In this document: piece after piece, positions 28,660-42,440 of the stretch
Layout of the letters: each line of letters opens with the position of its first letter
Numbering within the stretch: the first letter of the stretch is position 1
Origin: Streptomyces hygroscopicus subsp. hygroscopicus
Lineage (GTDB): Bacteria; Actinomycetota; Actinomycetes; Streptomycetales; Streptomycetaceae
Assembly (NCBI RefSeq): GCF_001553455.1
Contig: NZ_BBOX01000139.1
Span: 1 to 64,000 of the forward strand
Direction of reading: 5' to 3'
DNA: 64,000 nucleotides
Notes under the pieces: generated by a model
What the model saw: the letters and a program-made list of their open reading frames with translations, nothing else
Databases searched by the model: none
What the model was told of the DNA's origin: nothing
Position numbers and translations under genes: made by a program

Positions 28660-29181
28660 TCACGGCGCCTCGGTGAGCTCCTCGGCCAGCAGGTCCATCA
28701 GCAGGCCGTCGTGCCACGTACCGTCGGGGCCGCGCTCGTAGGACCGCATGATGCCGACGGGCCGGAAGCCGACCTTGCGGTAGCAGCGGATCGCGGCGGC
28801 GTTGTCGGCGGCCGGGTCGATCACGATGCGGTGGTGGCCCAGGTCGGTGATCAGATGGCGGGCCAGGGTCCGCACGGCGTCGGTGCCCAGCCCCCGCCCG
28901 TGCACCGCCGGGTCCAGGTAGATGTCGATGCTCGCGTGCCGGTAGTCCGGCTCGGTCTCGGCCGACCACTGGATCATGCCGATCACCGCGCCCTTGTACT
29001 CCACGGTCAGCGGCTCGCTGCCGGGGTCGGCCAGGTCCTCGCGTACCGCCGCCACCAGGTCGTCGCCGCCCCGCCAGCGCGCGTACACCTCGGGTTTCGC
29101 GCGGATCGCGGCCAGGGCGGAGACATCGGAGGGATCGGTGGGGCGCAGCACCACCCGTGCGCCCCGCAGAGTCGTCGGCAT
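28660..29181 (-). CDS. GNAT-family acetyltransferase
   Basis: This 173-residue protein resembles aminoglycoside 6'-acetyltransferase-like GNATs: LRGARVVLRPTDPSDVSALAAI, GMIQWSAETEPDYRHASIDIYLDPAVHGRGLGTDAVRTLARHL with the loop HGRGLG, and IVIDPAADNAAAIRCYRKVGFRPVGIMRSYERGPDGTW. The similarity does not prove drug resistance. Between it and the convergent GNAT (28463-28659) a GACCGGCCGCGGG word is repeated. Confidence 0.85.
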   Translation of the reverse strand: MPTTLRGARVVLRPTDPSDVSALAAIRAKPEVYARWRGGDDLVAAVREDLADPGSEPLTVEYKGAVIGMIQWSAETEPDYRHASIDIYLDPAVHGRGLGTDAVRTLARHLITDLGHHRIVIDPAADNAAAIRCYRKVGFRPVGIMRSYERGPDGTWHDGLLMDLLAEELTEAP

Positions 29182-29214
29182 GGACGGGACGATCTCAGGA
29201 AGTGGCGGCGGTGA

Positions 29215-31557
<2,343 letters not shown>

Positions 31558-31583
31558 CGCCCGACCGCACCGCGGAACCACCG

Positions 31584-31620
31584 AACCGCCCCGCCCGGAC
31601 CCGTCCGGCCGGGGCGGTTT
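31584..31620 (+). terminator. Terminator after idh
   Basis: AACCGCCCC (31584-31592) pairs with GGGGCGGTT (31611-31619), with further pairing inside, and runs into TTTCG. It lies 27 bases after the idh stop. Confidence 0.85.
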
Positions 31621-31629
31621 CGCGTGCGC

Positions 31630-31659
31630 CACCGTGGCCGGGACGTCACGGCCACGGTG
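31630..31659. terminator. Second hairpin after idh
   Basis: CACCGTGGCCG (31630-31640) pairs perfectly with 31649-31659 across an 8-base loop. It backs up the first terminator, or stops transcription from the right. Confidence 0.65.
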
Positions 31660-31702
31660 CGGTCGGGTGGCGGGAGGCTCGCCGGGTCCCCGGCCACCCG
31701 GC

Positions 31703-31728
31703 TGTGACTGAGCGTTTCAGTTGGCCCC
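31703..31728 (+). repeat. Left terminal inverted repeat of the element
   Basis: These 26 bases are an exact reverse complement of 32613-32638. Confidence 0.9.
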
Positions 31729-31889
31729 ATCGGCCATGTAGCGCGCTCAGCTCGCGAGGCTCTGCCCAGGGCAGCGTCCAGCGGCACATCCATATATCCG
31801 GAAGGTGGATCTTTGCGGAGACTGCGGCCTGGGAGGACGTACGTGGGCTGACCTGCGGCAGCGTTTCAGACCGAGCGGATGGGGCCACG

Positions 31890-32495
31890 TCACGCAGGGA
31901 CGCCGAGCGGCGGGTGCTCGAGCACGCGGGGCTTGTACTCGACCAGCTGGATGCGGCCGTCGAAGGTGCGGTGCTCGATCATCTCGAGGGCAACGTCCGG
32001 ATAGCCGTCGTAGATGCGTTCTTCGCCCGTGGCCCCGGTGATCACGGGGAACATCACGACGCGGAAGCGGTCGACGAGTCCGGCTCGTAGCAGGGACCGG
32101 CACAGGCTGAGGCTGCCGATCGTGCTGAGGAGCCCCGAGCCACTCGACTTCATGGCGCGGACCGCTTCGACGGCGTCGTCGCGGACGAGCGTGGAGTTGG
32201 CCCACGTCAGTGGCTCCTTGAGCGAGGAGGAGAACACCACCTTGGGCGCTTGCGTGAGCTCGTCGACGGACGCCTCTTCTTCGGGCCTGAACTCGTCTTG
32301 GCCGTTCGGGACCTCGCCTGCGGCGAAGCCCGACATCAGGCGGTAGGTGTTCGCTCCCATCAGGTGGGTGGCATCGGGCTGCTCGCCGAGCCATGCGAGG
32401 TACTCCGGGCCATCGAGGCCCCAGAACCCGGGCCATCCCTCTCCCGATGCGTGGCCGTCGAGGGAGGTGATGAAGTCGACGAGAAGCTCCGACAT
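31890..32495 (-). CDS. Dihydrofolate reductase / RibD C-terminal domain protein
   Basis: This 201-residue protein has the dihydrofolate-reductase-like fold of the RibD C-terminal family: LLVDFITSLDGHASGEGWPGFWG at the start, HLMGANTYRLM, VVFSSSLKEPLTWANSTLV and GSLSLCRSLLRAGLVDRFRVVMFPVITGATGEERIYDG. Such stand-alone proteins are NADPH-dependent reductases of mostly unknown substrate. GGAAAGGAC precedes the ATG at 32495. It is the only gene within the inverted-repeat element, and its base composition is less GC-rich than its neighbours, in keeping with transfer. Confidence 0.88.
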   Translation of the reverse strand: MSELLVDFITSLDGHASGEGWPGFWGLDGPEYLAWLGEQPDATHLMGANTYRLMSGFAAGEVPNGQDEFRPEEEASVDELTQAPKVVFSSSLKEPLTWANSTLVRDDAVEAVRAMKSSGSGLLSTIGSLSLCRSLLRAGLVDRFRVVMFPVITGATGEERIYDGYPDVALEMIEHRTFDGRIQLVEYKPRVLEHPPLGVPA

Positions 32496-32612
32496 GGCCG
32501 TGTCCTTTCCTAGGGGTCACGAGCTTGGACCGGCCGGGAGCCACAAACTCATCGGCCGCGAGAAACGCCCCGACCCACCTGTCACGCTCAGCCGGGCCAA
32601 GTACAACGCTCA

Positions 32613-32638
32613 GGGGCCAACTGAAACGCTCAGTCACA
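32613..32638 (-). repeat. Right terminal inverted repeat of the element
   Basis: This is the exact reverse complement of the left repeat; inside it the 20-base unit GGGCCAAGTACAACGCTCAG (32594-32613) is a diverged direct copy of the terminal sequence. Confidence 0.9.
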
Positions 32639-32665
32639 CCGGCCACGGCCACCCGACCGAAAACT

Positions 32666-34902
<2,237 letters not shown>

Positions 34903-35066
34903 CGGTCCCGCTTGGCTGTCCCGGGTCCCCGCCGTCGCCGACGAGGGCTCCCGCTTCACCGGCGACCGACGGCCGCTCGGACGCATCCGAGCCAGGTCGC
35001 ACGTCGCCTCCACCGGCCAGCACCGCCCGCCCGGCGGCTGAATCGAAAGTCTTCCGGAAGTCGGAT

Positions 35067-36026
35067 ATGACGGTCCATCACCCGAACGCGGGACAACAAT
35101 CCGCCCGTAAACACACCGCCCTGCCCAAGGCCCGCATCCTCATCGAGGCGCTGCCCTGGCTGACCCGTCACCACGGCAAGACCGTGGTGATCAAATTCGG
35201 CGGCAACGCCATGGTCGACGACGACCTGAAGGCCGCCTTCGCCCAGGACGTCGTCTTCCTGCGCCACGCGGGCCTGCGCCCCGTCGTCGTCCACGGCGGC
35301 GGCCCCCAGATCAGCGCACAGCTGGACCGGCACGGTCTGGTGAGCGAGTTCAAGGCCGGGCTGAGGGTCACCACCGACGAGGCCATGGACGTCGTGCGGA
35401 TGGTGCTGGCCGGACAGGTCCAGCGGGAACTGGTCGGGCTGCTCAACCGGCACGGCCCGCTGGCCGTCGGCATGACCGGCGAGGACGCCCATCTGATGTC
35501 CGCCACCAAGCACTTCGCCGAGATCGAGGGCGAGCGGGTGGACATCGGCCGGGTCGGCCAGATCACCGAGATCGACACCGGCGCGGTCCAGGCGCTGCTG
35601 GACGACGGCCGGATTCCGGTCGTCTCCTCCATCGCCCGCAGCGCCGACGACGGCCACGTCTACAACGTCAACGCCGACACCGCCGCCGCCGCGCTCGCCG
35701 TCGCGCTGGGCGCCGAGACGCTGATGGTGCTCACCGACGTCGAGGGCCTCTACGCCGACTGGCCCGACAGCGACGAGGTGATCAGCAAGCTCACCGCGAG
35801 CCAGCTGGAGAAGCTGCTGCCGGAGCTGGCCAGCGGCATGGTGCCGAAGATGGAGGGCTGTCTGTACGCGGTGCGCCACGGGGTCACCAACGCCCGCGTC
35901 CTGGACGGCCGGGTACAGCACTCCATCCTGCTGGAGATCTTCACCGACGAGGGCATCGGCACCATGGTCCTGCCGGACGGGGCCGTGATCAACGAGGACG
36001 ACGACACCGAGGGGAAGCAGAGTTGA
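35067..36026 (+). CDS. argB: Acetylglutamate kinase
   Basis: Second step of arginine synthesis: phosphorylation of N-acetylglutamate, usually feedback-inhibited by arginine. The 319-residue protein has the ATP site [32 protein letters not shown], and [17 protein letters not shown] and the C-terminal [13 protein letters not shown]. The ATG at 35067 follows CCGGAAG; the frame is open far upstream but that part is Pro/Ser/Arg-rich. The 164-base gap after argJ is unusual for this operon, in which these genes are usually tightly packed. TTGA overlap with argD. Confidence 0.96.
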   Translation: MTVHHPNAGQQSARKHTALPKARILIEALPWLTRHHGKTVVIKFGGNAMVDDDLKAAFAQDVVFLRHAGLRPVVVHGGGPQISAQLDRHGLVSEFKAGLRVTTDEAMDVVRMVLAGQVQRELVGLLNRHGPLAVGMTGEDAHLMSATKHFAEIEGERVDIGRVGQITEIDTGAVQALLDDGRIPVVSSIARSADDGHVYNVNADTAAAALAVALGAETLMVLTDVEGLYADWPDSDEVISKLTASQLEKLLPELASGMVPKMEGCLYAVRHGVTNARVLDGRVQHSILLEIFTDEGIGTMVLPDGAVINEDDDTEGKQS

Positions 36027-37225
36027 GCAACGCTGAGCTGAAGCGGCGCTGGCAGGGGGCGCTGATGGACAACTACGGCACCCCCCGCGTCCCGCTCACC
36101 CACGGCGAGGGCGCCAAGGTCTGGGACGCGGACGGCAAGGAGTACCTCGACTTCGTCGGCGGTATCGCCGTCAACTCCCTCGGCCACGCCCACCCCGCCG
36201 TCGTACGGGCCGTGTCCGACCAGATCGCCACCCTCGGCCACGTCTCCAACCTCTTCGTCGCCGAGCCCCCGGTGGCGCTCGCCGAACGCCTGCTCCAGCT
36301 CTTCGGCCGCTCCGGACGCGTGTACTTCGCCAACTCCGGCGCGGAGGCGGTCGAGGCCGCCTTCAAGATCGGGCGGCGCACCGGGCGCACCCACATGGTG
36401 GCCACCACCGGCGGCTTCCACGGCCGCACCATGGGCGCCCTCGCGCTGACCGGACAGCCCGCCAAGCAGGAACCCTTCCTCCCGCTGCCCGGCGACGTCA
36501 CCCATGTGCCCTACGGGGACGCGGAGGCGCTGCGCGCGGCCGTCACCACCGACACCGCCCTCGTCATCCTGGAGCCCATCCAGGGCGAGAACGGCGTCAT
36601 CGTGCCCCCGGCCGGCTATCTGGCGGCGGCGCGCGAGATCACCCGGGCCACCGGCACCCTGCTGGTGCTCGACGAGATCCAGACCGGCATCGGGCGGACC
36701 GGCCACTGGTTCGAGCACCAGGCGCAGGGCGTCGAGCCCGACGTCGTCACCCTCGCCAAGGGGCTCGGCGCCGGGCTGCCGATCGGTGCCACCGTCGCCT
36801 TCGGGCCCGCGGCCGAGCTGCTGACCCCGGGCCAGCACGGATCCACCTTCGGCGGAAACCCGGTCGCCTGCGCCGCCGGCCTGGCCGTCCTCGACACCCT
36901 CGCCGCCGACGGCGTCCTGGACCGGGTCAAGCGGGCGGGGGAGCGGCTGCGTGACGGAATCGAGTCGCTCGACCACTCTCTGGTCGCCCGGGTCCGCGGC
37001 GCCGGGCTGCTGCTCGGTATCGTGCTCACAGAGTCCCTCGCGCCGCGGGTGCAGCAGGCGGCTCAGGACGCGGGACTCCTGGTGAACGCGGTCGCGCCGG
37101 ACGTGGTCCGGCTCGCCCCGCCGCTCGTCATCGGCGACGACGAGGTGGACACCTTCCTCCGGGAGCTGCCCGGCGTCCTGGACGCGGCGTACGAGGGCGA
37201 CGGGGAACGACGAGCCGGAGACTGA
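36023..37225 (+). CDS. argD: Acetylornithine aminotransferase
   Basis: Fourth step: PLP-dependent conversion of N-acetylglutamate semialdehyde to N-acetylornithine. The protein has 400 residues, with [44 protein letters not shown] and the PLP Lys246 in [14 protein letters not shown]. It starts with the rare codon TTG at 36023, which overlaps the argB stop (TTGA); GGGGAAGCAG precedes it. Confidence 0.96.
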   Translation: MSNAELKRRWQGALMDNYGTPRVPLTHGEGAKVWDADGKEYLDFVGGIAVNSLGHAHPAVVRAVSDQIATLGHVSNLFVAEPPVALAERLLQLFGRSGRVYFANSGAEAVEAAFKIGRRTGRTHMVATTGGFHGRTMGALALTGQPAKQEPFLPLPGDVTHVPYGDAEALRAAVTTDTALVILEPIQGENGVIVPPAGYLAAAREITRATGTLLVLDEIQTGIGRTGHWFEHQAQGVEPDVVTLAKGLGAGLPIGATVAFGPAAELLTPGQHGSTFGGNPVACAAGLAVLDTLAADGVLDRVKRAGERLRDGIESLDHSLVARVRGAGLLLGIVLTESLAPRVQQAAQDAGLLVNAVAPDVVRLAPPLVIGDDEVDTFLRELPGVLDAAYEGDGERRAGD

Positions 37226-37233
37226 CGACACCG

Positions 37234-37785
37234 ATGACCGAGGCGCAGCACACCGACGCACAGGACGCCGCGAACCACGGCCCGGCCGTGCCGCAGACCC
37301 GCACCGCACGCCACCGCCGGATCGTGGACATCCTCAACCGGCAGCCCGTGCGCTCCCAGAGCCAGCTCGCCAAGCTGCTCGCCGACGACGGGCTCTCCGT
37401 CACCCAGGCGACGCTCTCCCGGGACCTGGACGAGCTGGGCGCGGTGAAGATCCGCAACACCGGCGGTGAGCTGATCTACGCGGTGCCGAGCGAGGGCGGC
37501 GACCGTACGCCGCGCGCCCCGCTCGGCGAATCGGCGAGCGAGGCGCGGATGGCCCGGCTGGCGGGCGAGCTGCTGATCTCGGCGGAGGCGTCGGCCAACC
37601 TGGTGGTGCTGCGCACTCCGCCGGGCGCCGCCCAGTTCCTGGCCTCGGCCATCGACTCGGCGGAGCTGCACGACATCCTCGGCACCATCGCGGGCGACGA
37701 CACGCTGTTGCTGATCAGCCGCGACCCGGCGGGCGGCCAGCCGCTCGCCGACCACCTGCTGCGGCTGGCCCAGAAGGAGCGTTAG
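37234..37785 (+). CDS. argR: Arginine repressor
   Basis: This 183-residue arginine-dependent repressor has an N-terminal winged helix ([50 protein letters not shown], about residues 25-75) with the SR-containing recognition helix, and a C-terminal hexamerisation/arginine-binding domain ([40 protein letters not shown]). Last gene of the operon, 8 bases after argD. Candidate target boxes lie before argC and argG. Confidence 0.96.
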   Translation: MTEAQHTDAQDAANHGPAVPQTRTARHRRIVDILNRQPVRSQSQLAKLLADDGLSVTQATLSRDLDELGAVKIRNTGGELIYAVPSEGGDRTPRAPLGESASEARMARLAGELLISAEASANLVVLRTPPGAAQFLASAIDSAELHDILGTIAGDDTLLLISRDPAGGQPLADHLLRLAQKER

Positions 37786-38116
37786 CGCCGTTCCATCCGG
37801 TCTCCGGCGCACCTCCGCGATGTCCACGGAGATCCGCCGGAGCCCGGGCGGAACCCGTTGGAACCCGTCAGAAACCGAGGCGGAACCTGACAGAGCCCGT
37901 CGGGACCCGTCAGAAGCCGAGACCGTCGGAACGCGTCGAACCGGCTGGAGCCCGTCGGAACCTGTCGGAGCCCGTCAGAAACCGAGACCCGCGCCGAACG
38001 CACCGAGCTCGCCGGAGCCCGTCGGAACCGGACAGCGGGGCGCCACGAGCCGCGCCGACCCTCCTCCCCGGAGCGTCGGCGCGGCGCATGTGTTCCCGCG
38101 CCGGGACGGCGGTCCG
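37786..38116. repeat. Degenerate repeat tract after argR
   Basis: From about 37835 to 38035 the words GGAACCCGTCGGAACC, GAGCCCGTCGGAACC and CCCGTCAGAAACCGAG recur at 12-27-base steps. No gene is supported. There is no clear terminator between the convergent argR and symporter genes other than possible GC-rich pairings in this tract. Confidence 0.7.
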
Positions 38117-39175
38117 CTACGCGGCGGGGCGGCGGCGGGCCCGGTACGACATCCAGGCCGCGACCAGCGCGCCCGAGACGTTGTGCCAGACGGAGAACAC
38201 GGCGGCCGGGAGCGCGGCCAGCGGGCTGAAGTGGGCGGCGGCCAGGGAGGCGGCCAGCCCGGAGTTCTGCATGCCGACCTCGAAGGCCATGGCCCGGCTG
38301 GCGGGCGCGCCCAGCCGGGCCACCTTGCCCGCCCCGTAGCCCAGCGCCAGGCCGAGCCCGTTGTGGAGCACCACGGCGAGCAGCACCAGCGCCGCCGCCG
38401 ACTTGATGGCGTCCGCGCTGGCCGCCACCACGACCGCGACGATCACACCGATCGTGACGGCCGACAGCCAGGGCAGCAGCCCCAGCACCCGGTGGAGGTA
38501 CCGCCCGGCGAACAGCCGCACGACCAGGCCCGCGAGCACCGGCAGCAGCACGGTCTTGAGGATGTCGGTGACCATCGACCCCGCGTCCACCGGCAGGAAC
38601 TCCCCGGCCAGCAGCAGCGTCAGCGGCGGGGTGACCAGCGGTGCGAGCACCGTGGAGACGGTGGCGACCGACACCGAGAGCGCCACGTCGCCGCGCGCCA
38701 GATAGGTCACCACATTGGACGCCGTACCGCTCGGTGCACAGCCGACCAGGATGACCCCGGCCGCCAGCTGCGGAGAGAGACCGAGCGCGTTGGCGATCAG
38801 CCAGCCCAGCCCCGGCATGATCACGTAGTGCGCGATCAGCCCGAGGGCCACCGCCCACGGCCGCTTGATGACGCCGGAGAAGTCCTGCGGGGTCATGGTC
38901 AGCCCCATGCAGAACATGATCACGCCGAGCAGATAGGGCACGTTCGGAGCCCAGCCGCTGAAGGTGCCGGGTGTGCTGAGGCCCGCCGCGCCGGCGGCGA
39001 GCACCAGGATGGGGAAGACGGTGACGGCACGCCGGGCCGCCCGGTCGGCGGGAGCGGACTCCGACGACGCGGCGGACGCCTGTGCCGCCGCTGTCGTCGG
39101 GGAGTCCGCCGAGGAGCTCTTCGATTCGGATCGCACCGCGTGATGGAACGCTTCCGGAGGCACCTTCCGCAACAC
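38117..39175 (-). CDS. Bile acid:sodium symporter family protein
   Basis: This 352-residue membrane protein has nine or ten predicted helices (about residues 48-340) and the family landmarks LLGVIMFCMGLTMTPQDF, GVILVGCAPSGTASNVVTYLARGDVALSVSVATVSTVLAPLVTPPL and FEVGMQNSGLAASLAAAHF. In bacteria such proteins move organic anions with sodium; the substrate is unknown. The N-terminal 45 residues are Ser/Ala-rich and may be overextended: the GTG start at 39175 has no clear ribosome binding site, and inner GTG codons are possible. Confidence 0.88.
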   Translation of the reverse strand: MLRKVPPEAFHHAVRSESKSSSADSPTTAAAQASAASSESAPADRAARRAVTVFPILVLAAGAAGLSTPGTFSGWAPNVPYLLGVIMFCMGLTMTPQDFSGVIKRPWAVALGLIAHYVIMPGLGWLIANALGLSPQLAAGVILVGCAPSGTASNVVTYLARGDVALSVSVATVSTVLAPLVTPPLTLLLAGEFLPVDAGSMVTDILKTVLLPVLAGLVVRLFAGRYLHRVLGLLPWLSAVTIGVIVAVVVAASADAIKSAAALVLLAVVLHNGLGLALGYGAGKVARLGAPASRAMAFEVGMQNSGLAASLAAAHFSPLAALPAAVFSVWHNVSGALVAAWMSYRARRRPAA

Positions 39176-39279
39176 TGTCTCGTTATGTGGTCACTGCAGC
39201 CACTATGCGGACCGGCCCGCGCCGGGCGGGCGGCACGGAGCGGGCGGCACGGAGCGGGCGGCGGTGCGGAGCCGACCGG

Positions 39280-39870
39280 CTACGCCGAGCGAAGGGGTGG
39301 CAGGGGCAGCGGAAGCCCCGGCAGCCCGTCGATGCTGCTGGCGATGTGCTCCTTCTTGTGGAAATAGCGGTCCAGCGACTCGTCGTCCTCCCGCTGGAAG
39401 CGCCTGGCGTGCAGCGGGCGGTCCTCGCGGTAGTCCAGATACGGGACCGCGTAACCGCAGGTGTCCCGGATCAGCTCGGCCGTCACCACGATGATCGCCC
39501 GGAGCCCGTGGGCGTCGACGTCGATGCCGGGGAAGTGCTCCAGCAACTCGGGGAAGCGCGGATCGTCCCGGAACACCGGCTCGCCCCGGCCGTGCACCCG
39601 CACGATGTTCGGCGGGCCGGTGAAGGCGCACCACATCAGGGTGATCCTGCCGTTCTCCCGCAGATGGGCGACGGTCTCCGCGTTGCTCCCCGCGAAGTCC
39701 AGATACGCCACGGTCAGTTCGTCCAGTACGGCGAAGGAGCCGGTCAGCCCCTTCGGGGAGAGATTCACCGTGCCGTCCCCGGCCAGCGGGGCGGTGGCGG
39801 TGAAGAAGATCTTCTGTTCTTCGATGAAGGTGCGAAGTCTGCCGTCTATGCGTTCGTACACCTTTCCCAT
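39280..39870 (-). CDS. Pyridoxamine 5'-phosphate oxidase-like flavin-binding protein
   Basis: This 196-residue protein has a split-barrel FMN/F420-binding fold: RLRTFIEEQKIFFTATAPLAGDGTVNLSPKGLTGSFAVLD, TVAYLDFAGSNAETVAHLRENGRITLMWCAFTGPPNIVRVHGRGEPV. The C-terminal RPLHARRFQREDDESLDRYFHKKEHIASSIDGLPGL is typical of a widespread actinobacterial subgroup. Real pyridoxine synthesis is unlikely; a role in flavin redox chemistry is possible. The ATG at 39870 fits relatives; another ATG lies three codons upstream (39879). Confidence 0.85.
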   Translation of the reverse strand: MGKVYERIDGRLRTFIEEQKIFFTATAPLAGDGTVNLSPKGLTGSFAVLDELTVAYLDFAGSNAETVAHLRENGRITLMWCAFTGPPNIVRVHGRGEPVFRDDPRFPELLEHFPGIDVDAHGLRAIIVVTAELIRDTCGYAVPYLDYREDRPLHARRFQREDDESLDRYFHKKEHIASSIDGLPGLPLPLPPLRSA

Positions 39871-40011
39871 GCGGCTCATTATCCCCGCGGGTGGCCGCCG
39901 AAGCGATGGTTCCACGGGCGTATGGCCTCCAAGAAAGCCCCCGCGCGCACGTCCGCGACCCGGCCCGTACCGGCCGAGGCGGTCGGCGGCCACGCATGAG
40001 CGCCGCGAAGC

Positions 40012-40557
40012 TCAGTCGTTCGGCGTGTGGTCGTCGCGGAAACACCGGGAGGTGACGTCGACAGAGATCAGCGGTTCATGGCCGTCCTGGCCCTTCATCC
40101 AGGTGACCTCGAGATGGGTGTGTGTCGTCACGTGCACCGCCACGATCTCCAGGTTCCGGTTCTTGCTGCTGTCCGGCCCCTGCCGCACCACCTTCCACCC
40201 TTTTTTCGGCAGTTGGTCCGCAAGGCGGTCCATCCCCTTACCGAGGGCGTTGTTGTCCACGCCGTACAGCGACCACGGATGGGCCACGACCCGGTAGCGC
40301 GGTGTGTCGTCACCACCGGTCTCGCAGAAGTTGGTCATGGGCCCGGGTTCGGTCACCTGGCCTTTGACCCGCAGCATCTCCAGGACCCTGCTGGACAGCG
40401 AGCCGACTTCGTCCTCGACCTCCCGCTTGTCCCGCACCACGGGCTCGTAGCCGAGCTTGTTCGCGTCGTTATCCACCGAAGAACATCCCACCATCGGTAG
40501 CAGGGCACATGGCAGCAGCAGAGCCATCCGGGTACGACGTCGACCGATGCGTGTCAC
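40012..40557 (-). CDS. Lipoprotein downstream of a DUF1023 hydrolase
   Basis: This 181-residue protein has a signal peptide ending in a lipobox (LLPMVGCSS, Cys about residue 25) and would be anchored to the outer face of the membrane. The rest is hydrophilic alpha/beta and unknown to me (KKGWKVVRQGPDSSKNRNLEIVAVH…). Its GTG start overlaps the stop of the DUF1023 gene (GTGA at 40554-40557), so the two are probably translated together. A lipoprotein directly after a possible type VII effector gene is the position often taken by an immunity or partner protein; that is inference. A TTG one codon upstream is possible. Confidence 0.75.
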   Translation of the reverse strand: MTRIGRRRTRMALLLPCALLPMVGCSSVDNDANKLGYEPVVRDKREVEDEVGSLSSRVLEMLRVKGQVTEPGPMTNFCETGGDDTPRYRVVAHPWSLYGVDNNALGKGMDRLADQLPKKGWKVVRQGPDSSKNRNLEIVAVHVTTHTHLEVTWMKGQDGHEPLISVDVTSRCFRDDHTPND

Positions 40558-42431
40558 CAATGGGCTTCCCTATGCAGTTTGACATCGTCGTATCTCCCGA
40601 CAATGACCTTGGCTTGGTTTTCCAGGCTGACGGACGGTCTATTGTTCTCCTCGGCCCAGAAACCGCCGTGACTGGGGGAGTCGCTTTCCATGAGATTCGC
40701 GCCGAACGCCTCGTCCGTGGGAATGACTCCGTTATCGCCCAGCCCGCCGAGCCGTCCCCCCTCCCTGACCCATTTGTCGTCGCCGCCGCCGGCCATGGCC
40801 CATACGTGCTTCGGATTGAGACCGAGATCCGCGGCACGGTCCACCTGCATCCCGGGACTGCCCACGGCGATGATGTCGTCGGCGACGCGATAATCACTGG
40901 GATATTTGGTTGTGTCGCCGATGACTGTGCTGCCATAGCTGTGGCCGATGAGGGTCGTATGCGAGGTGTCCCCGGTGGCCGAGCGGTGGGCCGCCTCCGT
41001 ACCGTCCATGAAATGCCGGAGTGTGGGCGCGGCCTTCCGCGCATATGAGTCGTCCCTTGCCTCGGGGTCGATGTCTCCCGCTTCACCGGGCTTGGCCGAG
41101 CGTGGTGCGTCGTAGTCGAACCAGGTGATGGTCGATGTGGATTCCCCAGGGGCCAGTTTGTTGCTCTGCCGCCACAGACGATCGCTCTTGTCGATTTCGT
41201 CGTCGATATTCCCCAGTACCGTTTTGGTGCCTGGAACGAACACCGCCGTGTGGTCGGCGGTGTCCGGGTTGCCGTTGGCGATGATGACCCTTCCGTCCTT
41301 GTTCGCGAAGGGATCGAAGCCGAGTAAATACGCTTTCGGCAGGCCGTCGGTCCCCGTCTGCTCGAAGCGCCGCTGAATGATGTCTATACCGGATATCGCG
41401 TTGTCCAGCCTCTTCTTGCGGTCGTTCCACTGGGTCCACTCCACCGTATCCACTTTCCCCACCGGAGACCCGGTCTCGGGGTCGTAGAGCACCTTGCTCT
41501 TCGTGGGCTCGTGCGCCAGCAGCTGTGTACGTTCTTCCGTGACACGGGCGCGGGACTCCGCGAGGACGGTACGGTTCGCCTCGTCGCGGACCTCGGCGGG
41601 GAGCCCGTCCAGATCCCCCACACTGGCGGGGTGCAGAGAAAGGTACGCGTCCTGTTCTTCCGGTGAGAGGCCCCGCCACCAGGCGGCGTTCGTTATCGGA
41701 TCGCCGTGTTTGGGAGGGGGCTTGATGTCGTCCAGATAGCTTTTCGCGGCCGTGCGGACACCGGTGGTGTCCTTCTGGACGTCGATCCAGTCCTTGGCCG
41801 AGACGGTCAAGTCGTCATCCGCCTTGAGCTGCCGCAGCTTTGGGGCCCACAACTCGTCGGCCTCGGTGGCTTCTTCCACCGCTTCGGCTATCCGGTTGGC
41901 GTACTCGACGGCCCTGCCGAAGTAGGGGTTGGGGTGTTGTGCCGCCGCCTGCCGGTCCAGCGCGTCGGCGAGGGACGACGGGTCGGCCGGGTCGAGGGGA
42001 CTGCCGCCCCGGTCACCCCCGGCGCTGCCGGTCACTTTCCCACCCTCCGGCACCTTGCCGTCGACCTTCTCACCGCCTGCCGGGTAACTGACCGAGCCGT
42101 CCGCGTTCACCGTCATCTTGTCTGCGCGGGCGTCCTCGACGGCGGCCTCGAGCTTCTTCTTGGCGGCTTGCATCTCGGCGAACAGCGCCGTGAGGGCCGT
42201 GGTGAGCAGCCCGCACTCCACCTGGACGTAGTGGAAGTTCTGCCACAGTTCCCGCAGTTGCTCGAGGGCCGCGCTCGCGGCCTCGCCCTCGAGGTCGGCC
42301 TGCATTCTGCCCGCGATCCGTTGTTCCAGGATGTCCTTGGCCCCGCTCACCAGGTCCCTGGTGGCTCGGTACCCGACCGCCGCATCCTCGAACTCGGACG
42401 GCTGGAGGGCCTTTAACGTTGCGTAGTCCAT
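40554..42431 (-). CDS. DUF1023 alpha/beta hydrolase with helical N-terminal domain
   Basis: This 625-residue protein has two parts. Residues 1-105 are helical with LWQN (a W-x-x motif near residue 63) and look like a WXG100/LXG-type hairpin. Residues 300-620 form the DUF1023 hydrolase domain, with nucleophile Ser498 in LIGHSYGSTVIG and probable His588 in SPSHGGFW; an acid near Asp531 is a candidate. No signal peptide is seen, which would fit export by a type VII machine. The substrate is unknown. Nine bases separate it from the upstream WXG100-like gene and it overlaps the lipoprotein gene. T and A are somewhat more frequent than in neighbouring genes. Confidence 0.85.
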   Translation of the reverse strand: MDYATLKALQPSEFEDAAVGYRATRDLVSGAKDILEQRIAGRMQADLEGEAASAALEQLRELWQNFHYVQVECGLLTTALTALFAEMQAAKKKLEAAVEDARADKMTVNADGSVSYPAGGEKVDGKVPEGGKVTGSAGGDRGGSPLDPADPSSLADALDRQAAAQHPNPYFGRAVEYANRIAEAVEEATEADELWAPKLRQLKADDDLTVSAKDWIDVQKDTTGVRTAAKSYLDDIKPPPKHGDPITNAAWWRGLSPEEQDAYLSLHPASVGDLDGLPAEVRDEANRTVLAESRARVTEERTQLLAHEPTKSKVLYDPETGSPVGKVDTVEWTQWNDRKKRLDNAISGIDIIQRRFEQTGTDGLPKAYLLGFDPFANKDGRVIIANGNPDTADHTAVFVPGTKTVLGNIDDEIDKSDRLWRQSNKLAPGESTSTITWFDYDAPRSAKPGEAGDIDPEARDDSYARKAAPTLRHFMDGTEAAHRSATGDTSHTTLIGHSYGSTVIGDTTKYPSDYRVADDIIAVGSPGMQVDRAADLGLNPKHVWAMAGGGDDKWVREGGRLGGLGDNGVIPTDEAFGANLMESDSPSHGGFWAEENNRPSVSLENQAKVIVGRYDDVKLHREAHW

Positions 42432-42440
42432 CGCTTCGGA

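Larger units (their letters stand above)
31698..32643. mobile_element. Transposon-like element with passenger gene and no transposase
   Basis: The element proper spans 31703-32638 (936 bases). Its ends are perfect 26-bp inverted repeats (31703-31728 and 32613-32638, outermost bases TGTGACTGAGCG…). They are flanked on both sides by the direct repeat CCGGC (31698-31702 and 32639-32643), which looks like a 5-bp target-site duplication. At the right end the motif CTGAGCGT recurs three times at about 20-base steps (tandem sub-terminal copies between 32587 and 32633), like transposase binding sites. The only gene inside is a dihydrofolate reductase-like gene. Ends of TG…CA type with short target duplications suggest mobilisation by an IS481- or IS3-like transposase in trans; the family is a guess. 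Confidence 0.8.
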
